Source: Variovorax paradoxus
GTDB lineage: Bacteria; Pseudomonadota; Gammaproteobacteria; Burkholderiales; Burkholderiaceae_C
Assembly: GCF_024734665.1 (NCBI RefSeq)
Contig: NZ_CP102931.1
Location: forward strand, 3,098,001 to 3,162,000
Direction of reading: 5' to 3'
DNA length: 64,000 nt
Shown piece after piece: positions 1 through 9,293 of this stretch. Made by a program: the position numbers and the translations under genes. Every line of letters begins with the position of its first letter. Positions within the stretch are counted from its first letter, which is position 1. The notes beneath the pieces are model-generated. The model worked only from the letters and a program-made list of their open reading frames with translations. It searched no databases and had not been told where the DNA came from.

Positions 1-112
1 ACGCCGAACTCGCAGCGCTCGGCTGGGCCGGTATCTGCGTCGAGACGCCAGCGCCTACGCCCATGAGGAAAAGGTCGCGTCGATTGATGGTGACATCGCG
101 GGGTTCGGCCAT
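1..112 (-). CDS. N-terminal fragment of a Tat-exported protein, cut by the window edge
   Basis: Only the first 37 codons lie in the window. The reading frame opens with ATG at 112 and runs off the left edge without a stop. The N-terminus contains NRRDLFLMG (residues 10-18) followed by a Gly/Ala/Val-rich stretch, which is a good twin-arginine signal, so the mature protein should be exported folded, often with a cofactor. The catalytic part is outside the window and no function can be given. It lies 22 bp downstream of the carboxymuconolactone-decarboxylase-like gene on the same strand and may be the third gene of that operon. Confidence 0.6.
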   Translation of the reverse strand, partial: MAEPRDVTINRRDLFLMGVGAGVSTQIPAQPSAASSA

Positions 113-134
113 GTGTGGACTCCTTCCAATCGCT

Positions 135-911
135 TCAACCTGCGGGCTGCGTCGCCAGATGCCGCGCCAGCGCCTCGCGCGCGCGGCGGGCGCTGTCGGC
201 ATCCACGCGATCGGCCAGCAACTGCCCGAGCTGCTGCATCTGCTGCGCCGACAGGCCGACATTCATGCTGATGCGGATGTGCGCCTGCAACTGCGACTCG
301 ACGCCTGCGAGCGCGGCCAGCATGCTGACCGTGGCCACCTCGCGGCTTTGCCAGTCGAGGTTGTCGCGCTCGAAGATGTCGCCGAACAGATGGGTGCGGA
401 GGTATTCGTTCGCCACGGGTGCGAAGTCGAAGAGCGGCCCCTGCACCGGCGCGCCCGACAGCTTGGTCTGGTTGGCGGTTCCCGCGGCCAGCAGGGCTTC
501 GCCCTTCGGAATCGGGCGGCTGGGTGCGCGGCCCGGCGCATCCTTCACGCCGCGCTGCTTGCGCGCTTCCACGACCTTCATCAGCTCACCGAGCGCATTG
601 AGGCTGCGCGGAAAACCGGCGTAGGCGTAGAGCTGCACCAGCACTTCCCTCGCATCGCTGACGGTCAAGCCGGCGTCCAGCCCCTGGTTCAGGGCGGTGT
701 TCAATTTGGCGATGTCGCCGGCGGCTGCGAAGGCTGCGATCGGCACGATGGCCTGCTGCGCGGCCGACAAGGTGTCGGAGGGAGGTGTATTTGTCATGCG
801 GGTCGACTCCTGGTTTGGGGATGCATGGCCGACGGATGCCGTCAGCCCGAAGGCCATGGCGGCGGCCATGGCTGCCGCGGTGCGGCGCTTAACGTGCGTG
901 GTATTGCTCAT
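135..911 (-). CDS. Secreted carboxymuconolactone decarboxylase-like protein
   Basis: This 258-residue protein starts with a signal peptide (hydrophobic Ala/Met-rich stretch at residues 12-30, likely cleavage after GHA). Two helical repeats follow, at about 55-115 and 175-245, and both resemble the CMD fold (PF02627); the second carries the typical pattern around SREVATVSMLAAL. The CxxH peroxidatic pair of AhpD-type members is absent, so peroxidase activity is unlikely. Its ATG at 911 lies 23 bp inside the end of the upstream cupin gene, which suggests translational coupling. Cupin plus CMD pairs next to a LysR gene are common in proteobacteria; the substrate is not known. The family call is firm, the reaction is not. 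Confidence 0.85.
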   Translation of the reverse strand: MSNTTHVKRRTAAAMAAAMAFGLTASVGHASPNQESTRMTNTPPSDTLSAAQQAIVPIAAFAAAGDIAKLNTALNQGLDAGLTVSDAREVLVQLYAYAGFPRSLNALGELMKVVEARKQRGVKDAPGRAPSRPIPKGEALLAAGTANQTKLSGAPVQGPLFDFAPVANEYLRTHLFGDIFERDNLDWQSREVATVSMLAALAGVESQLQAHIRISMNVGLSAQQMQQLGQLLADRVDADSARRAREALARHLATQPAG

Positions 912-1368
912 CGCCCACCTTCTCCATCCATTCGACGTTCTTTCCGTCCACGGTGCCGGTCACGGCCAAGTGACTCATCGCAGTGGTCGGCGCCGCGCCA
1001 TGCCAGTGCTTGACGCCGGGCGGACACCAGACCGTGTCACCCGCACGGATTTCCTGTACGGGCTTGCCCCATTCCTGCGTCAGCCCCACACCCGACATCA
1101 CCACCAGCCGCTGGCCCGCGGGATGGGTATGCCAGGCAGAGCGCGCGCCGGGCTCGAAGGTCACCATGCCGCCCGAGGCGTTGATCTGCGCATTGGCAGG
1201 CCACACCGGATCGACCCGGACGCGCCCTGTGAAGTACTCGGCGGGCCCGGTCGCCGAAGGCTGGCTCCCTGCGCGGGCGACCTGCTGCACGGTGGCGGTT
1301 TGCGGCTCGGCACCGCCGGCCTGGAGCGATGCGGCGCAAAGCGCGGCGTAGCACAAGGGTGATTTCAT
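889..1368 (-). CDS. Secreted single-domain cupin
   Basis: The start at 1368 (MKSPLCYAAL) is chosen because it gives a signal peptide and has AAAGGA upstream; a longer in-frame extension has no such support. The 159-residue protein has a Sec-type leader to about residue 20 and one cupin barrel. Metal ligands of cupin motif 1 are visible as H80-x-H82 with Q86 nearby, and motif 2 as H121 and H123 in the GDTVWCPPGVKHWHG stretch. Members of this group are often annotated as cupin or (R)-mandelonitrile-lyase-like proteins. It is first in the cupin-CMD pair and is divergent from the LysR gene at 1712, which is its likely regulator. Confidence 0.85.
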   Translation of the reverse strand: MKSPLCYAALCAASLQAGGAEPQTATVQQVARAGSQPSATGPAEYFTGRVRVDPVWPANAQINASGGMVTFEPGARSAWHTHPAGQRLVVMSGVGLTQEWGKPVQEIRAGDTVWCPPGVKHWHGAAPTTAMSHLAVTGTVDGKNVEWMEKVGDEQYHAR

Positions 1369-1542
1369 GGGATGTCCTTTCTTGCTGGGTGGGTGGGTTG
1401 CAGCGGCATCGGGTCGCGCGTCGGGGTGCACCGGCAGGGGCGGCGCCTTCGGCGGCGGCCGCATCGCGCAACGCCATGGCCCACGGTCGTTGACTGAGGT
1501 CAAGCGTAGGCGCGCATGCCCGCGATGACTAGCCACGCCGGC

Positions 1543-1639
1543 CCGCATGCACCTATCGATGTGCCGCATGAATCGCGAGCCGTCGTCCTACGTCGCACCG
1601 GCAGATCGATTGATGAATGGCGTCGATAGATGCATGCGG
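1543..1639. promoter_or_regulatory. Long inverted repeat between divergent cupin and LysR genes
   Basis: The 343-bp gap 1369-1711 holds two inverted 19-bp arms, CCGCATGCACCTATCGATG at 1543-1561 and CGTCGATAGATGCATGCGG at 1621-1639, matching at 17 of 19 positions with a 59-bp spacer. Arm centres are 78 bp apart. The position between divergent genes and the dyad fit a pair of regulator sites, most simply for the adjacent LysR protein. The rest of the gap shows no gene. Confidence 0.6.
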
Positions 1640-1711
1640 CCGCGAAGGTCTGGTCGCGGAACCGGCACATGCCTAGACTTGGCCCGTGAAAACCAACGCC
1701 TCGAGACACGC

Positions 1712-2614
1712 ATGCCGCGCGACGACTTCAACGACCTGCTCGCATTTCTCTCGGTAGCGCGCGAGCGCAGCTTCACGCGTGCCGCCGCCAGGCTTGGCGT
1801 GTCGCCCTCGTCGCTGAGCCACAAGGTGCGCGGCCTGGAAAGCCGCATGGGCGTGCGACTGCTGACCCGCACCACGCGCAGCGTGACGCCGACCGAAGCC
1901 GGCGAGCGGCTGATGGCAACCGTGGCACCGCAGTTCGATGCCGTCGAGACCGAACTGGAAGCCCTCGCCGAATTCCGCGACAAGCCGGCCGGCACCGTGC
2001 GCATCACCGCGGTCGACACGGTGGCGGACCTGTTCATCTGGCCGCGGCTCGCGCCGCTCCTGCAGCAGTACCCCGACATCAAGCTGGAGATCGACACCAG
2101 CTACCGCATGGTCGACATCGTCGAGGAACGCTACGACATCGGCGTGCGCACCGGCGAAGCCATCGACCGCGACATGGTGTCGGTGCGCCTCACGCCGGAC
2201 TTCCGGCGCCTGATCGTCGGCGCGCCCGCTTATTTCGAAAACCACCCCGAGCCGCAAACGCCGCAGGACCTTCTGCAGCACAACTGCATCACCCTGAGGC
2301 TCGCCACGCGCGGCGGCCTCTTTGCGTGGCCGCTGATGCGCGCGGGGCAAGCCGAGCGCGTGCAGGTGCAGGGGCAACTCACCTTCAACGGCACCTACCA
2401 GATCCTGCAGGCGGCGCTGGACGGCTGCGGCCTCGCGTTCACGCCGGAGTACCTGGCCGGGCCGCATGTGCAGGCCGGTCGTTTGCGCTGCGTGATGGAG
2501 GAATGGTTTCCCACCTCGCCCGGCTTCTTCATGTACTACCCGAGCCGGCGCCAGAAGACGCAGGCGGTGGCGATGGTCATCGAGGCGCTGCGCCTGGGCG
2601 ATGCGCCGGGTTGA
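1712..2614 (+). CDS. LysR-family transcriptional regulator
   Basis: This is a 300-residue LysR regulator of normal length. The N-terminal winged helix-turn-helix is clear (RSFTRAAARLGVSPSSLSH, about residues 17-35, followed by the linker helix), then a periplasmic-binding-like effector domain from about residue 90. The start MPRDDFNDLL at 1712 is chosen over longer in-frame starts because it aligns with its paralogues at 2577, 50949 and 51859. It is divergent from the cupin-CMD pair and probably controls it. Its last 38 bp overlap, tail to tail, the end of the next LysR gene on the other strand. Confidence 0.92.
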   Translation: MPRDDFNDLLAFLSVARERSFTRAAARLGVSPSSLSHKVRGLESRMGVRLLTRTTRSVTPTEAGERLMATVAPQFDAVETELEALAEFRDKPAGTVRITAVDTVADLFIWPRLAPLLQQYPDIKLEIDTSYRMVDIVEERYDIGVRTGEAIDRDMVSVRLTPDFRRLIVGAPAYFENHPEPQTPQDLLQHNCITLRLATRGGLFAWPLMRAGQAERVQVQGQLTFNGTYQILQAALDGCGLAFTPEYLAGPHVQAGRLRCVMEEWFPTSPGFFMYYPSRRQKTQAVAMVIEALRLGDAPG

Positions 2615-3509
2615 ACTGCGGCGCGGTGCGCAGTGCCTCGATGATCAGCGCCAGCGTGCGCGTCGACTGACGCCGACTTGGGTAGTACGCGTGCAGGCCA
2701 GGGAACACAGGCGCCCAGTCCTGCAGCACGGCCTTGAGGCGCCCCGCCTCCAAGTGAGGCTGGACCAGGTCTTGCGGAACGAAGGCCAGCCCGCAGCCGC
2801 TCAGTGCCGCGTTCAACATCTGGTAGACGCTGTGGAAGGTGGCTTGGCCGCTCACGTTCACCTGCAGCTCGCGCGCGCCGTTTCTCAGTTCCCAGGCGTA
2901 CAGGCTGCCGCTGGAGGCCAGGCGCAGCGTGATGCAGTTGTGCGCCAGCAATTCTTGCGGCGTGGCCGGCACGCCGTGCGCGGCCAGGTAATCGGGTGCG
3001 CCGACGATCAGCATCCGCTGGTCGGGCATGAGGCGCACGGCGACCATGTCCTTGGCGACCTGGTCGCCCCAGCGCACACCGATGTCGAAGCCCTCGGCCA
3101 CGATGTCGACCATGCGGTAGTCGGTGCTGATCTCGATCCTGAGATCGGGGTACTCGGCGATGAGCGGCCTCAGCCGCGGCCACAGCAGGGTGTCCACCAC
3201 ATGGTCGATGGCCGTGATGCGGATGCTGCCGGCCGACTTGGCGCCGAGTTCGCTCATGGCGGCCACCTCGGATTCGATGTCCTGCAGCCGCGGCGCCACC
3301 GTCTGCAGCAGGCGCTCGCCGGCTTCGGTGGGCGCCACGCTGCGCGTCGTGCGCGTCAGCAGGCGCACGCCCAGGCGGGTTTCGAGGGCACGGATCGTGT
3401 GGCTCAGCGACGACTGCGACACGCCCAGCTTGGAGGCCGCGCGCGTGAAGCTGCGCTCGCGCGCCACCGCCATGAAAGCCAACAAGTCACTGATCGAGTC
3501 ACGCGCCAT
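2577..3509 (-). CDS. LysR-family transcriptional regulator
   Basis: A 310-residue LysR regulator, close paralogue of the gene at 1712: both share the RERSFTRAA helix-turn-helix entry and the LLTRTTRSV linker end. The start MARDSISDLL at 3509 is preferred to an ATG 36 bp upstream because it aligns with the family. The C-terminal effector domain is complete with the Y-P-S-R-R-Q stretch seen in related regulators. It converges with and overlaps the 1712 gene by 38 bp. Upstream lies a minus-strand lipoprotein gene, not a divergent target, so its regulon is not evident from context. Confidence 0.9.
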   Translation of the reverse strand: MARDSISDLLAFMAVARERSFTRAASKLGVSQSSLSHTIRALETRLGVRLLTRTTRSVAPTEAGERLLQTVAPRLQDIESEVAAMSELGAKSAGSIRITAIDHVVDTLLWPRLRPLIAEYPDLRIEISTDYRMVDIVAEGFDIGVRWGDQVAKDMVAVRLMPDQRMLIVGAPDYLAAHGVPATPQELLAHNCITLRLASSGSLYAWELRNGARELQVNVSGQATFHSVYQMLNAALSGCGLAFVPQDLVQPHLEAGRLKAVLQDWAPVFPGLHAYYPSRRQSTRTLALIIEALRTAPQFNPAHRPGAAPR

Positions 3510-3601
3510 TTGATCGCTAGGTTCGGTGATGCGGCATTCTGTCACCGGCCCGCGCTTGCACTACCCGCGAAGGGCAGCCGCTTTCGCGGCGCGCGACCGC
3601 G

Positions 3602-3925
3602 TCAACCCGAAACCTGCTTGCAACTCTTGGATTGCTGCGCTTGCACCAACAAGTTAGACCTGCGCTCGGACTCGTTCATGTGACTCGATGCATCGATGTA
3701 GCGAGCGGCAATGGCAAAGGGTATGACGATCTTCCAGGAATTGCTCTTGGCCTCTGCCGAACGCTCCTGCGTCACCTGCTCTTGGGCCAGCTGGTCTGAA
3801 ATCGCCCGGCAATCGAGCGAGGAAAACTGCGTTTCCGGCATGCTGCTCTTGGGGATGTTCGTGCAACCCGTCACGAGCAGAATGAGCGGGAGCGACACCA
3901 GCAGCGCATATCTTTTATGGATCAT
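3602..3925 (-). CDS. Small outer-membrane-type lipoprotein
   Basis: This 107-residue protein has a classic lipoprotein leader: a positive start (MIHKRY), a hydrophobic core, and the lipobox LVTGC with the acylated cysteine at residue 21. The residue after Cys is Thr rather than Asp, which fits sorting to the outer membrane. The mature part is short, charged and Gln/Ser-rich, with a hydrophobic stretch near WKIVIPFAIAARYI. AGAGAG lies just before the ATG. No family is recognised. It could be a structural or assembly lipoprotein; the neighbours do not say more. Confidence 0.75.
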   Translation of the reverse strand: MIHKRYALLVSLPLILLVTGCTNIPKSSMPETQFSSLDCRAISDQLAQEQVTQERSAEAKSNSWKIVIPFAIAARYIDASSHMNESERRSNLLVQAQQSKSCKQVSG

Positions 3926-3980
3926 TGATCTCTCTTTTGAAGTGAAGGCCTCCTCGGCCTGGGACGGAATCGGTTGTCGG

Positions 3981-4349
3981 TCAAGCGGTGCACAGGTTCG
4001 GCACGGCGACCTTCTGAAAGAGATGCGGCCGGGCCACCATCGACGCCGGATGCGCCTTGACCTTCTCCCGGAAGCCGGGGTGCTTGAAGGCCGCGCGCCA
4101 TGCCGCCGCGGATTCGAAGACGGCGTAGTTGAGGTACGTCGGGCTGTCTCCCAGCGCGCGGTGCAGCTGTGTCGAGATGAAGCCGGGCTGGCTCTTCATG
4201 AAGGCGGCGTCGCCGGCCCATGCCTCCAGGAACGCCGCTTCGTCTTCCGGCGCCATGGTGCAGAGATTGACCAGCACGATGGGGCCGGCATCGATGTCCA
4301 TCTGGCGGCTGATCGGAAATGACGGGTCGAGCGGCTCGAGGTCGGGCAT
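3981..4349 (-). CDS. Antibiotic biosynthesis monooxygenase (ABM) domain protein
   Basis: The 122-residue protein fits the dimeric alpha/beta ferredoxin-fold ABM family: an IVLVNLCTMAPEDEAAFLEAW strand-helix start, then PGFISTQLHRAL and YLNYAVFESAAAW, the usual pattern of these small cofactor-free monooxygenase-like proteins. AAGGAA precedes the ATG. It stands alone on the minus strand after the molybdenum hydroxylase genes. A perfect dyad at 4468-4484 lies about 120 bp upstream of its start and is shared with the promoter of the quinone oxidoreductase at 13297. Function may be quinone or aromatic oxidation, but many members are uncharacterised. Confidence 0.8.
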   Translation of the reverse strand: MPDLEPLDPSFPISRQMDIDAGPIVLVNLCTMAPEDEAAFLEAWAGDAAFMKSQPGFISTQLHRALGDSPTYLNYAVFESAAAWRAAFKHPGFREKVKAHPASMVARPHLFQKVAVPNLCTA

Positions 4350-4467
4350 GTTTTCGGTTCCTTGGAAAAAATCAAAGTGCTGCCGGATCGCCGGGTCAGC
4401 GGGGCGACATGTCCCCTCGGCCCCAGCTCATGGTGTCGATGAGGAAGCCTGATTGGGACATGCCCTC

Positions 4468-4484
4468 GTGCCAGTTTCTGGCAC
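4468..4484. promoter_or_regulatory. Palindromic operator GTGCCAG-TTT-CTGGCAC
   Basis: Two perfect 7-bp arms around a 3-bp centre lie in the gap between the molybdenum hydroxylase gene and the ABM gene. The same core, flanked on the right by CAGTC, recurs at 13427-13449 in front of another minus-strand oxidoreductase. Both sites sit 115-135 bp upstream of a start codon. This is a candidate operator; the protein that binds it is unknown. Confidence 0.55.
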
Positions 4485-4538
4485 CAGTCGGAGCCCCTGG
4501 CATGTCGGACTAAAGAGCGGCTTCGGGGACGCAGCCCA

Positions 4539-6722
4539 TCAGGCCTTCAACTCGTCACCATTGATCGGAAGCCTGCGCATCCGCTTGCCGGTCGCTGCGG
4601 CAATCGCATTGACCACGGCGGGTGCGACCGGCGGCAGGGCGGGCTCACCCATCCCACTGGGGGCTTCCGTGGACGCTACGAGGTGAACCTCGACCTTGGG
4701 CATCTCGTAGATCCGGATCGGCGCGTAGTCGTGGAAGTTGGATTGCTCGACCAAACCGTCTTTCAACGTGATCTCCCCGTGAAGGGCCGCCGACAGCCCG
4801 TAGCCGATCGATCCTTCCGTCTGCGCTCGCACGTTGTCGGGGTTGATTGCGATGCCGCAATCGACCGCGCTGACGATGCGATCCACCTTGAGGCTGCCGT
4901 CGGCCTTGACCGTCACCTCGGCCACGTGCGCCACATAGGAACCGAAGGACTCATGCACGGCCACGCCGCGGCCGCGTCGATCGCCAGGTGCGCCAGCGGC
5001 CAGCGGCATGCCCCAACCGGCCTTCTCCGCAACCAGTCTCAAGACAGCGGCGTGTCGAGGACGCTTGTCCAGCAGGGACAGCCGGAACGCAACAGGGTCC
5101 TGTGCGGAGGCGGCCGCCACTTCGTCGATGAAGGTTTCCGTCGAAAAGGCCGTATGGGTGGATCCCACCGCGCGCCACCACAGCACCGGCACCGGAATGT
5201 CCTTCGGCGTGTGAAGGTCCACCTGAATGTTGTCAAACGCGTACGGCAAGTTGGCTGCACCTTCCACCGACGTGGGGTCGACGCCGTCCTTGACCCGTCT
5301 GGCCATGGGCGTACCGGCCAGGATCGATTGACCGACGAGTCGATGGCGCCAGCCCGTCGGGCGCCCTTGCGCATCGAGCGCCGCTTCCAGGACATGATGG
5401 AACGCCGGGCGGTAGTAGCCGGCTCGCATATCGTCCTCGCGCAGCCACACGAGCTTGATCGGCGCGCGGCCCTCGATGGCCTTCGCGATGTTGACGGCCT
5501 CAAGCACGTAGTCCGATGCCGTGCTGGCCCTTCGGCCGAAACTGCCGCCGGCGTAAAGCATGTGGATGGTCACCTGCTCGGGCCTGATGCCGAGCAACGC
5601 AGCAACGCTCATCTGATCGGAGGTATGAGACTGCTCGCCGTTCCAGATCTCGCAACTGTCCTTGCCCAGGCGCACGGCGCAGTTCAGCGGCTCCATCGCC
5701 GCATGCGCGAGGTAGGGGAAGTCGTAGGCGGCTCGGAGCACGCGGGTCGACGCTGCGAAAGCGGCATCGGGGTCGCCGGCCTTGCGTGCCATGGCACCCG
5801 GAGACTTCGCGAGTTCACGATAGCGCTGAAAGATCTCTTGCGACCCCAGCTTGAACGCGCCGGAGTCGTCCCATTCCACCTGCAGCGCGTCGCGGCCTTT
5901 CTTGGCGCTCCAGGTGTCTTTGGCCAGGACTGCCACGCCGCTGGGGATCTGGATGACATCCACCACCCCGCGGACGGCTTTGGCCTGGGTTGCTTCGAAG
6001 GACTTCACCTTGCCACCGAAACGCGGCGAATGCGCGACGACTGCCGTCAGCATGTCGGGCAGGTGCACATCCTGTGTGAACCGCGCAGTGCCGTTGGTCT
6101 TGTCGTTGGAATCCTTGCGCGGGACGTGCTTGCCGATGAGCTTGAAGTGTTTCGGGTCCTTGAGCACGACCTCGGCCGGCACCGGCTGGCGGGCCGCCGC
6201 CGCCGCGAGTTGGCCGAAGGTCGCCTTGCGCTGCGTCCGTGAATGCGTCACGACGCCGTCGCTGACGCCGAGTTCCTCTGCCGGCACTTTCCACTGCTGC
6301 GCGGCGGCTGCGACCAGCATGGCGCGCGCAGATGCTCCCGCGCGCCGAAGCTGGTCCCACGAGTTCGCCATGGCCGTGCTGCCACCGGTGCCTTGCGTCG
6401 GCCCCATGCGCAGGTTGTTGTAGCGACTGGCATCCGCCGGAGCGCCCTCCACGCGGACTTGTGCCCACGCTGCGTCCAGTTCCTCGGCGACGATGGTGGC
6501 CAGGCCCGTGTACGTGCCTTGGCCCATTTCCAGGTGCTTGGAAATCACGGTGACGGTGTTGTCGGCGGCGATACGAACAAAGGCATTCGGCTCGAAGGCC
6601 CCGGCACGGGCGCCTGCATCGGCGCTTCGTGCCCGCGGCAGGTAGACGGCGAGCGTGAGCCCGGCGGCGCCATGCAGGAAGCGGCGCCGGCTTTCGTTCT
6701 CGATGCGAATGGAGATGGTCAT
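4539..6722 (-). CDS. Molybdenum hydroxylase large subunit (isoquinoline 1-oxidoreductase beta-like)
   Basis: This 727-residue protein belongs to the xanthine-dehydrogenase superfamily, in the single-chain IorB-like branch. It begins with a Tat signal (SRRRFLHG at residues 11-18), so the complex probably works in the periplasm. The Mo-binding region shows [19 protein letters not shown], the TQGTGGSTA loop, a GGSFGRRAS loop, and near the C-terminus GMGEPALPP with the likely catalytic Glu at about 693. The partner 2Fe-2S subunit lies 15 bp upstream in the same operon. A cytochrome c subunit, present in many such operons, is not adjacent here. Substrates of the branch are aldehydes and N-heterocycles; the exact one is unknown. 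Confidence 0.9.
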   Translation of the reverse strand: MTISIRIENESRRRFLHGAAGLTLAVYLPRARSADAGARAGAFEPNAFVRIAADNTVTVISKHLEMGQGTYTGLATIVAEELDAAWAQVRVEGAPADASRYNNLRMGPTQGTGGSTAMANSWDQLRRAGASARAMLVAAAAQQWKVPAEELGVSDGVVTHSRTQRKATFGQLAAAAARQPVPAEVVLKDPKHFKLIGKHVPRKDSNDKTNGTARFTQDVHLPDMLTAVVAHSPRFGGKVKSFEATQAKAVRGVVDVIQIPSGVAVLAKDTWSAKKGRDALQVEWDDSGAFKLGSQEIFQRYRELAKSPGAMARKAGDPDAAFAASTRVLRAAYDFPYLAHAAMEPLNCAVRLGKDSCEIWNGEQSHTSDQMSVAALLGIRPEQVTIHMLYAGGSFGRRASTASDYVLEAVNIAKAIEGRAPIKLVWLREDDMRAGYYRPAFHHVLEAALDAQGRPTGWRHRLVGQSILAGTPMARRVKDGVDPTSVEGAANLPYAFDNIQVDLHTPKDIPVPVLWWRAVGSTHTAFSTETFIDEVAAASAQDPVAFRLSLLDKRPRHAAVLRLVAEKAGWGMPLAAGAPGDRRGRGVAVHESFGSYVAHVAEVTVKADGSLKVDRIVSAVDCGIAINPDNVRAQTEGSIGYGLSAALHGEITLKDGLVEQSNFHDYAPIRIYEMPKVEVHLVASTEAPSGMGEPALPPVAPAVVNAIAAATGKRMRRLPINGDELKA

Positions 6723-6737
6723 GAGGGTGTCCGCCGT

Positions 6738-7202
6738 TCAAGCCAATGACTGGGCTGCTTCGTGGATGGCCGCGCGAATGCGGACATAGGTCGCGCAGCG
6801 ACAGAGGTTTCCCGACATGGCGCCGTCGATGTCGGCATCCGTCGGTTTGCGGTTCTTTTCAAGCAGCGCCACGGCGCTCATGATCTGGCCGGACTGGCAA
6901 TACCCGCATTGCACGACGTCGAGGCGACGCCAGGCCGTCTGCACGGCCTTGGCCACGCCGGCTTGGCCCACGCCTTCGATGGTGGCGACCTTCTTGCCGG
7001 CGGCTACCGACACAGGTGTGACGCAAGACCGGACCGGCTCGCCCTCCAGATGCACCGTGCACGCACCGCAGAGGGCCATGCCGCAGCCGTACTTCGTGCC
7101 CGTGAGTTGCAACGTGTCCCGCAGCACCCAGAGCAACGGCGTGTCGGGATCCGAATCGATGGGGGTCAACTTGCCGTTCACCGTGAAATTGATCGTGGGC
7201 AT
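6738..7202 (-). CDS. 2Fe-2S subunit of the molybdenum hydroxylase (IorA-like)
   Basis: A 154-residue small subunit with two iron-sulfur centres. The plant-ferredoxin-type cluster uses C40, C45, C48 and C60; the helical second cluster uses C99, C102, C134 and C136. ATG at 7202 is preferred to a TTG six bases upstream because AAGGA is well placed for it. There is no signal peptide, so export would be by hitch-hiking with the Tat-tagged large subunit encoded 15 bp downstream. It carries electrons from the molybdenum centre to a quinone or cytochrome acceptor. Confidence 0.93.
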   Translation of the reverse strand: MPTINFTVNGKLTPIDSDPDTPLLWVLRDTLQLTGTKYGCGMALCGACTVHLEGEPVRSCVTPVSVAAGKKVATIEGVGQAGVAKAVQTAWRRLDVVQCGYCQSGQIMSAVALLEKNRKPTDADIDGAMSGNLCRCATYVRIRAAIHEAAQSLA

Positions 7203-7312
7203 TTCCAATCCTTTTTGATGAGTTCCCCAAACGCCTTCGATCCGGCAGATCTGGGTTCAGGGTTTGAATCGAGGCGCAAGAAGCCCCGGATCGGCGTCGT
7301 CCTGACGCCTCT

Positions 7313-8362
7313 TCAGCGCTTGAGCGACGACATGTCGATCACGAAGCGGTACTTCACGTCGCTGCGAAGCATGCGTTCGTAGGCATCCTCGATCTGCTGG
7401 ATGCCGATCACTTCGACGTCGGAAGCGATGTTGTGCCGGCCACAGAAATCCAGCATTTCCTGGGTCTCGGCGACGCCGCCGATGAAGGAGCCCGCGACGG
7501 CCCGGCTGCCGTAGACCAGTGGAGCGGTATTCAGTTGCTCCTGCAAAGGTCCCATGTACCCCACGAGCACCAGCGTTCCATCGAAGGCCAGCGTCGGCAG
7601 ATAGGGGCCGAGTTCGTGAACGTAAGGTACGGTGTCGATGATCAGGTCGAAGCGTCCCTTCCAGGCCGCCATCTGTGCCGCGTCGGACGAAATGACGACG
7701 CGATCCGCGCCCAGACGGCAGGCGTCGGCTTCCTTGTCCGGCGAGCGTGTGAACAAGGTGACGTCGGCGCCCAGGCCCTTGGCGAGCTTCAATGCCATGT
7801 GCCCAAGCCCTCCCAGGCCCACGACGGCAACACGGCTGCCTTGTCCGACTTTCCAGCGCCGCAAAGGCGCCCAGGTGGTGACCCCGGCACACAGGAGCGG
7901 TGCGGCGCCTGCCAGCGCCATGCCTTCGGGCACTTTCAGGACGAATTTGTCCGAGACGACGATCGACTCCGAGTAGCCGCCGAAGGTCGGCGTGTGGTCG
8001 TGACGGTCGATGCTGCTGTAGGTGAAGGTCGGTGACTCTTCACAGTGCTGCTCGTGTCCACTGCCGCAAGCCGCGCAGTGCCTGCAGGAATCCACCATGC
8101 AGCCGACGCCGACGGCATCACCCGGCTTGAATCGGCTGACCTCCGGTCCGACATCGCGCACGCGACCCATGATTTCGTGGCCGGGCACGATGGGATATCG
8201 AGACACGCCGCGATGATCGCGAACCTGATGCAGATCGGTGTGACACACCCCGCAGTAGAGGATGTCGATCACCACGTCGTCAGGCCGTGGCTGCCGACGC
8301 TCGAACTGGAACGGGGCGAGAGGATCGGTCGCGGAGTGCGCCGCGTAGCCAAGTACGTTCAT
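7313..8362 (-). CDS. Zinc-dependent NAD(P)-linked alcohol dehydrogenase (YahK/AdhC type)
   Basis: The 349-residue medium-chain dehydrogenase has a complete zinc set: catalytic C40 with H62-E63 (PGHE) and structural C93, C96, C99 and C107. A Rossmann GLGGLG follows near residue 182. The start MNVLGYAAHS at 8362 is chosen because it aligns with YahK-type enzymes; longer in-frame starts lack a ribosome site. Members reduce aldehydes with NADPH. The gene lies between the SDR/amidohydrolase operon (168 bp upstream) and the molybdenum hydroxylase pair (110 bp downstream), all on the minus strand, so an aldehyde/alcohol theme is plausible. Confidence 0.9.
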   Translation of the reverse strand: MNVLGYAAHSATDPLAPFQFERRQPRPDDVVIDILYCGVCHTDLHQVRDHRGVSRYPIVPGHEIMGRVRDVGPEVSRFKPGDAVGVGCMVDSCRHCAACGSGHEQHCEESPTFTYSSIDRHDHTPTFGGYSESIVVSDKFVLKVPEGMALAGAAPLLCAGVTTWAPLRRWKVGQGSRVAVVGLGGLGHMALKLAKGLGADVTLFTRSPDKEADACRLGADRVVISSDAAQMAAWKGRFDLIIDTVPYVHELGPYLPTLAFDGTLVLVGYMGPLQEQLNTAPLVYGSRAVAGSFIGGVAETQEMLDFCGRHNIASDVEVIGIQQIEDAYERMLRSDVKYRFVIDMSSLKR

Positions 8363-8530
8363 GTCAGCGTTCGCCTTGCATGCTTGCATGTCCGCAAAAT
8401 CGGACACCGGTTGGGGTGACGCGCTGCTCATCGAGAAGCGCCATAAGCGGGCGGACGGCGACATCGAGCTTGCGGGCCTGTTCAGAGAATTCGTGGTGCT
8501 CGACTTCTGCGCGACCGACGCGACGCATGC

Positions 8531-9271
8531 TCAGAACTCCTGCCGCGTCGGGCGAAACAGGATTTCGTTGATGTCCACGTCTTCAGGCTGGCTGATCGCG
8601 AACAGCACGCAGCGCGCGAAGCTGCTCGCAGGAATCGCGTTGTGCTCGTAGAACGCCTGCATGGCCTGCGTCATGCCTTCAGCCTTGGTGGAGGCGGGCA
8701 ACTCTGTGTCTACAGCGCCAGGCGAGAGGATGGTGGAGCGGATGTTGTACGGCTTGAGCTCCTTGCGAACGCCTTCGGAGATGGCACGCACCGCGAACTT
8801 GCTCGCGCTGTAGACGGCACCGCCTGCGCTCACGATGTGGCCAGCCACTGACGAGACGTTGATGATCTGCCCGCTCTTTTGCGCCTTCATGGGAGGCAGC
8901 GCTGCAGCGATGCCATGAAGCACGCCCTTGATGTTCACGTCGATGGTCTGGCTCCACTCGTCCACGCGCAGCATCTCCAGCGGCGAGAGCGGCATCACCC
9001 CGGCGTTGTTGAGCATCACGTCGATCCGCCCGTGGGATTCGATGGCACGGGCGACCAGCGCCTTGACCTGATCGAGGTGCACGACGTCGGTCTGCACGAT
9101 GCTCTCGGCACCGAGGCCGAGTTCTTCTGCCAGGGCCTGCAGCCGATCCAGCCGCCGTGCACCCAGCACAACCTTGGCGCCGGCGCGCACGAGATGGCGT
9201 GCCGTTTCCGCACCCAGGCCACTGCTGCCGCCGGTGATGACGACCACCTTGTTTTCGATTCCTTGGGTCAT
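8531..9271 (-). CDS. Short-chain dehydrogenase/reductase
   Basis: A 246-residue classical SDR. The cofactor motif TGGSSGLG is at residues 13-20, NNAG at 88-91, and the catalytic set is S141, Y154 and K158 (YSASK). The basic pair after the Rossmann strand (GARR at 37-40) favours NADP(H). The start MTQGIENK is chosen because everything upstream in frame lies inside the neighbouring amidohydrolase gene. It is the last gene of a run of four tightly spaced minus-strand genes starting at 11376. The substrate is unknown. Confidence 0.9.
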   Translation of the reverse strand: MTQGIENKVVVITGGSSGLGAETARHLVRAGAKVVLGARRLDRLQALAEELGLGAESIVQTDVVHLDQVKALVARAIESHGRIDVMLNNAGVMPLSPLEMLRVDEWSQTIDVNIKGVLHGIAAALPPMKAQKSGQIINVSSVAGHIVSAGGAVYSASKFAVRAISEGVRKELKPYNIRSTILSPGAVDTELPASTKAEGMTQAMQAFYEHNAIPASSFARCVLFAISQPEDVDINEILFRPTRQEF

Positions 9272-9293
9272 GTATTTCTCGCTTGAAGTTGGG

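Noticed and set aside
4683..6242. Long plus-strand open frame opposite the molybdenum hydroxylase gene
   Set aside because: It is Arg/His-rich with no family features and mirrors a clear gene on the other strand, as expected in high-GC DNA.
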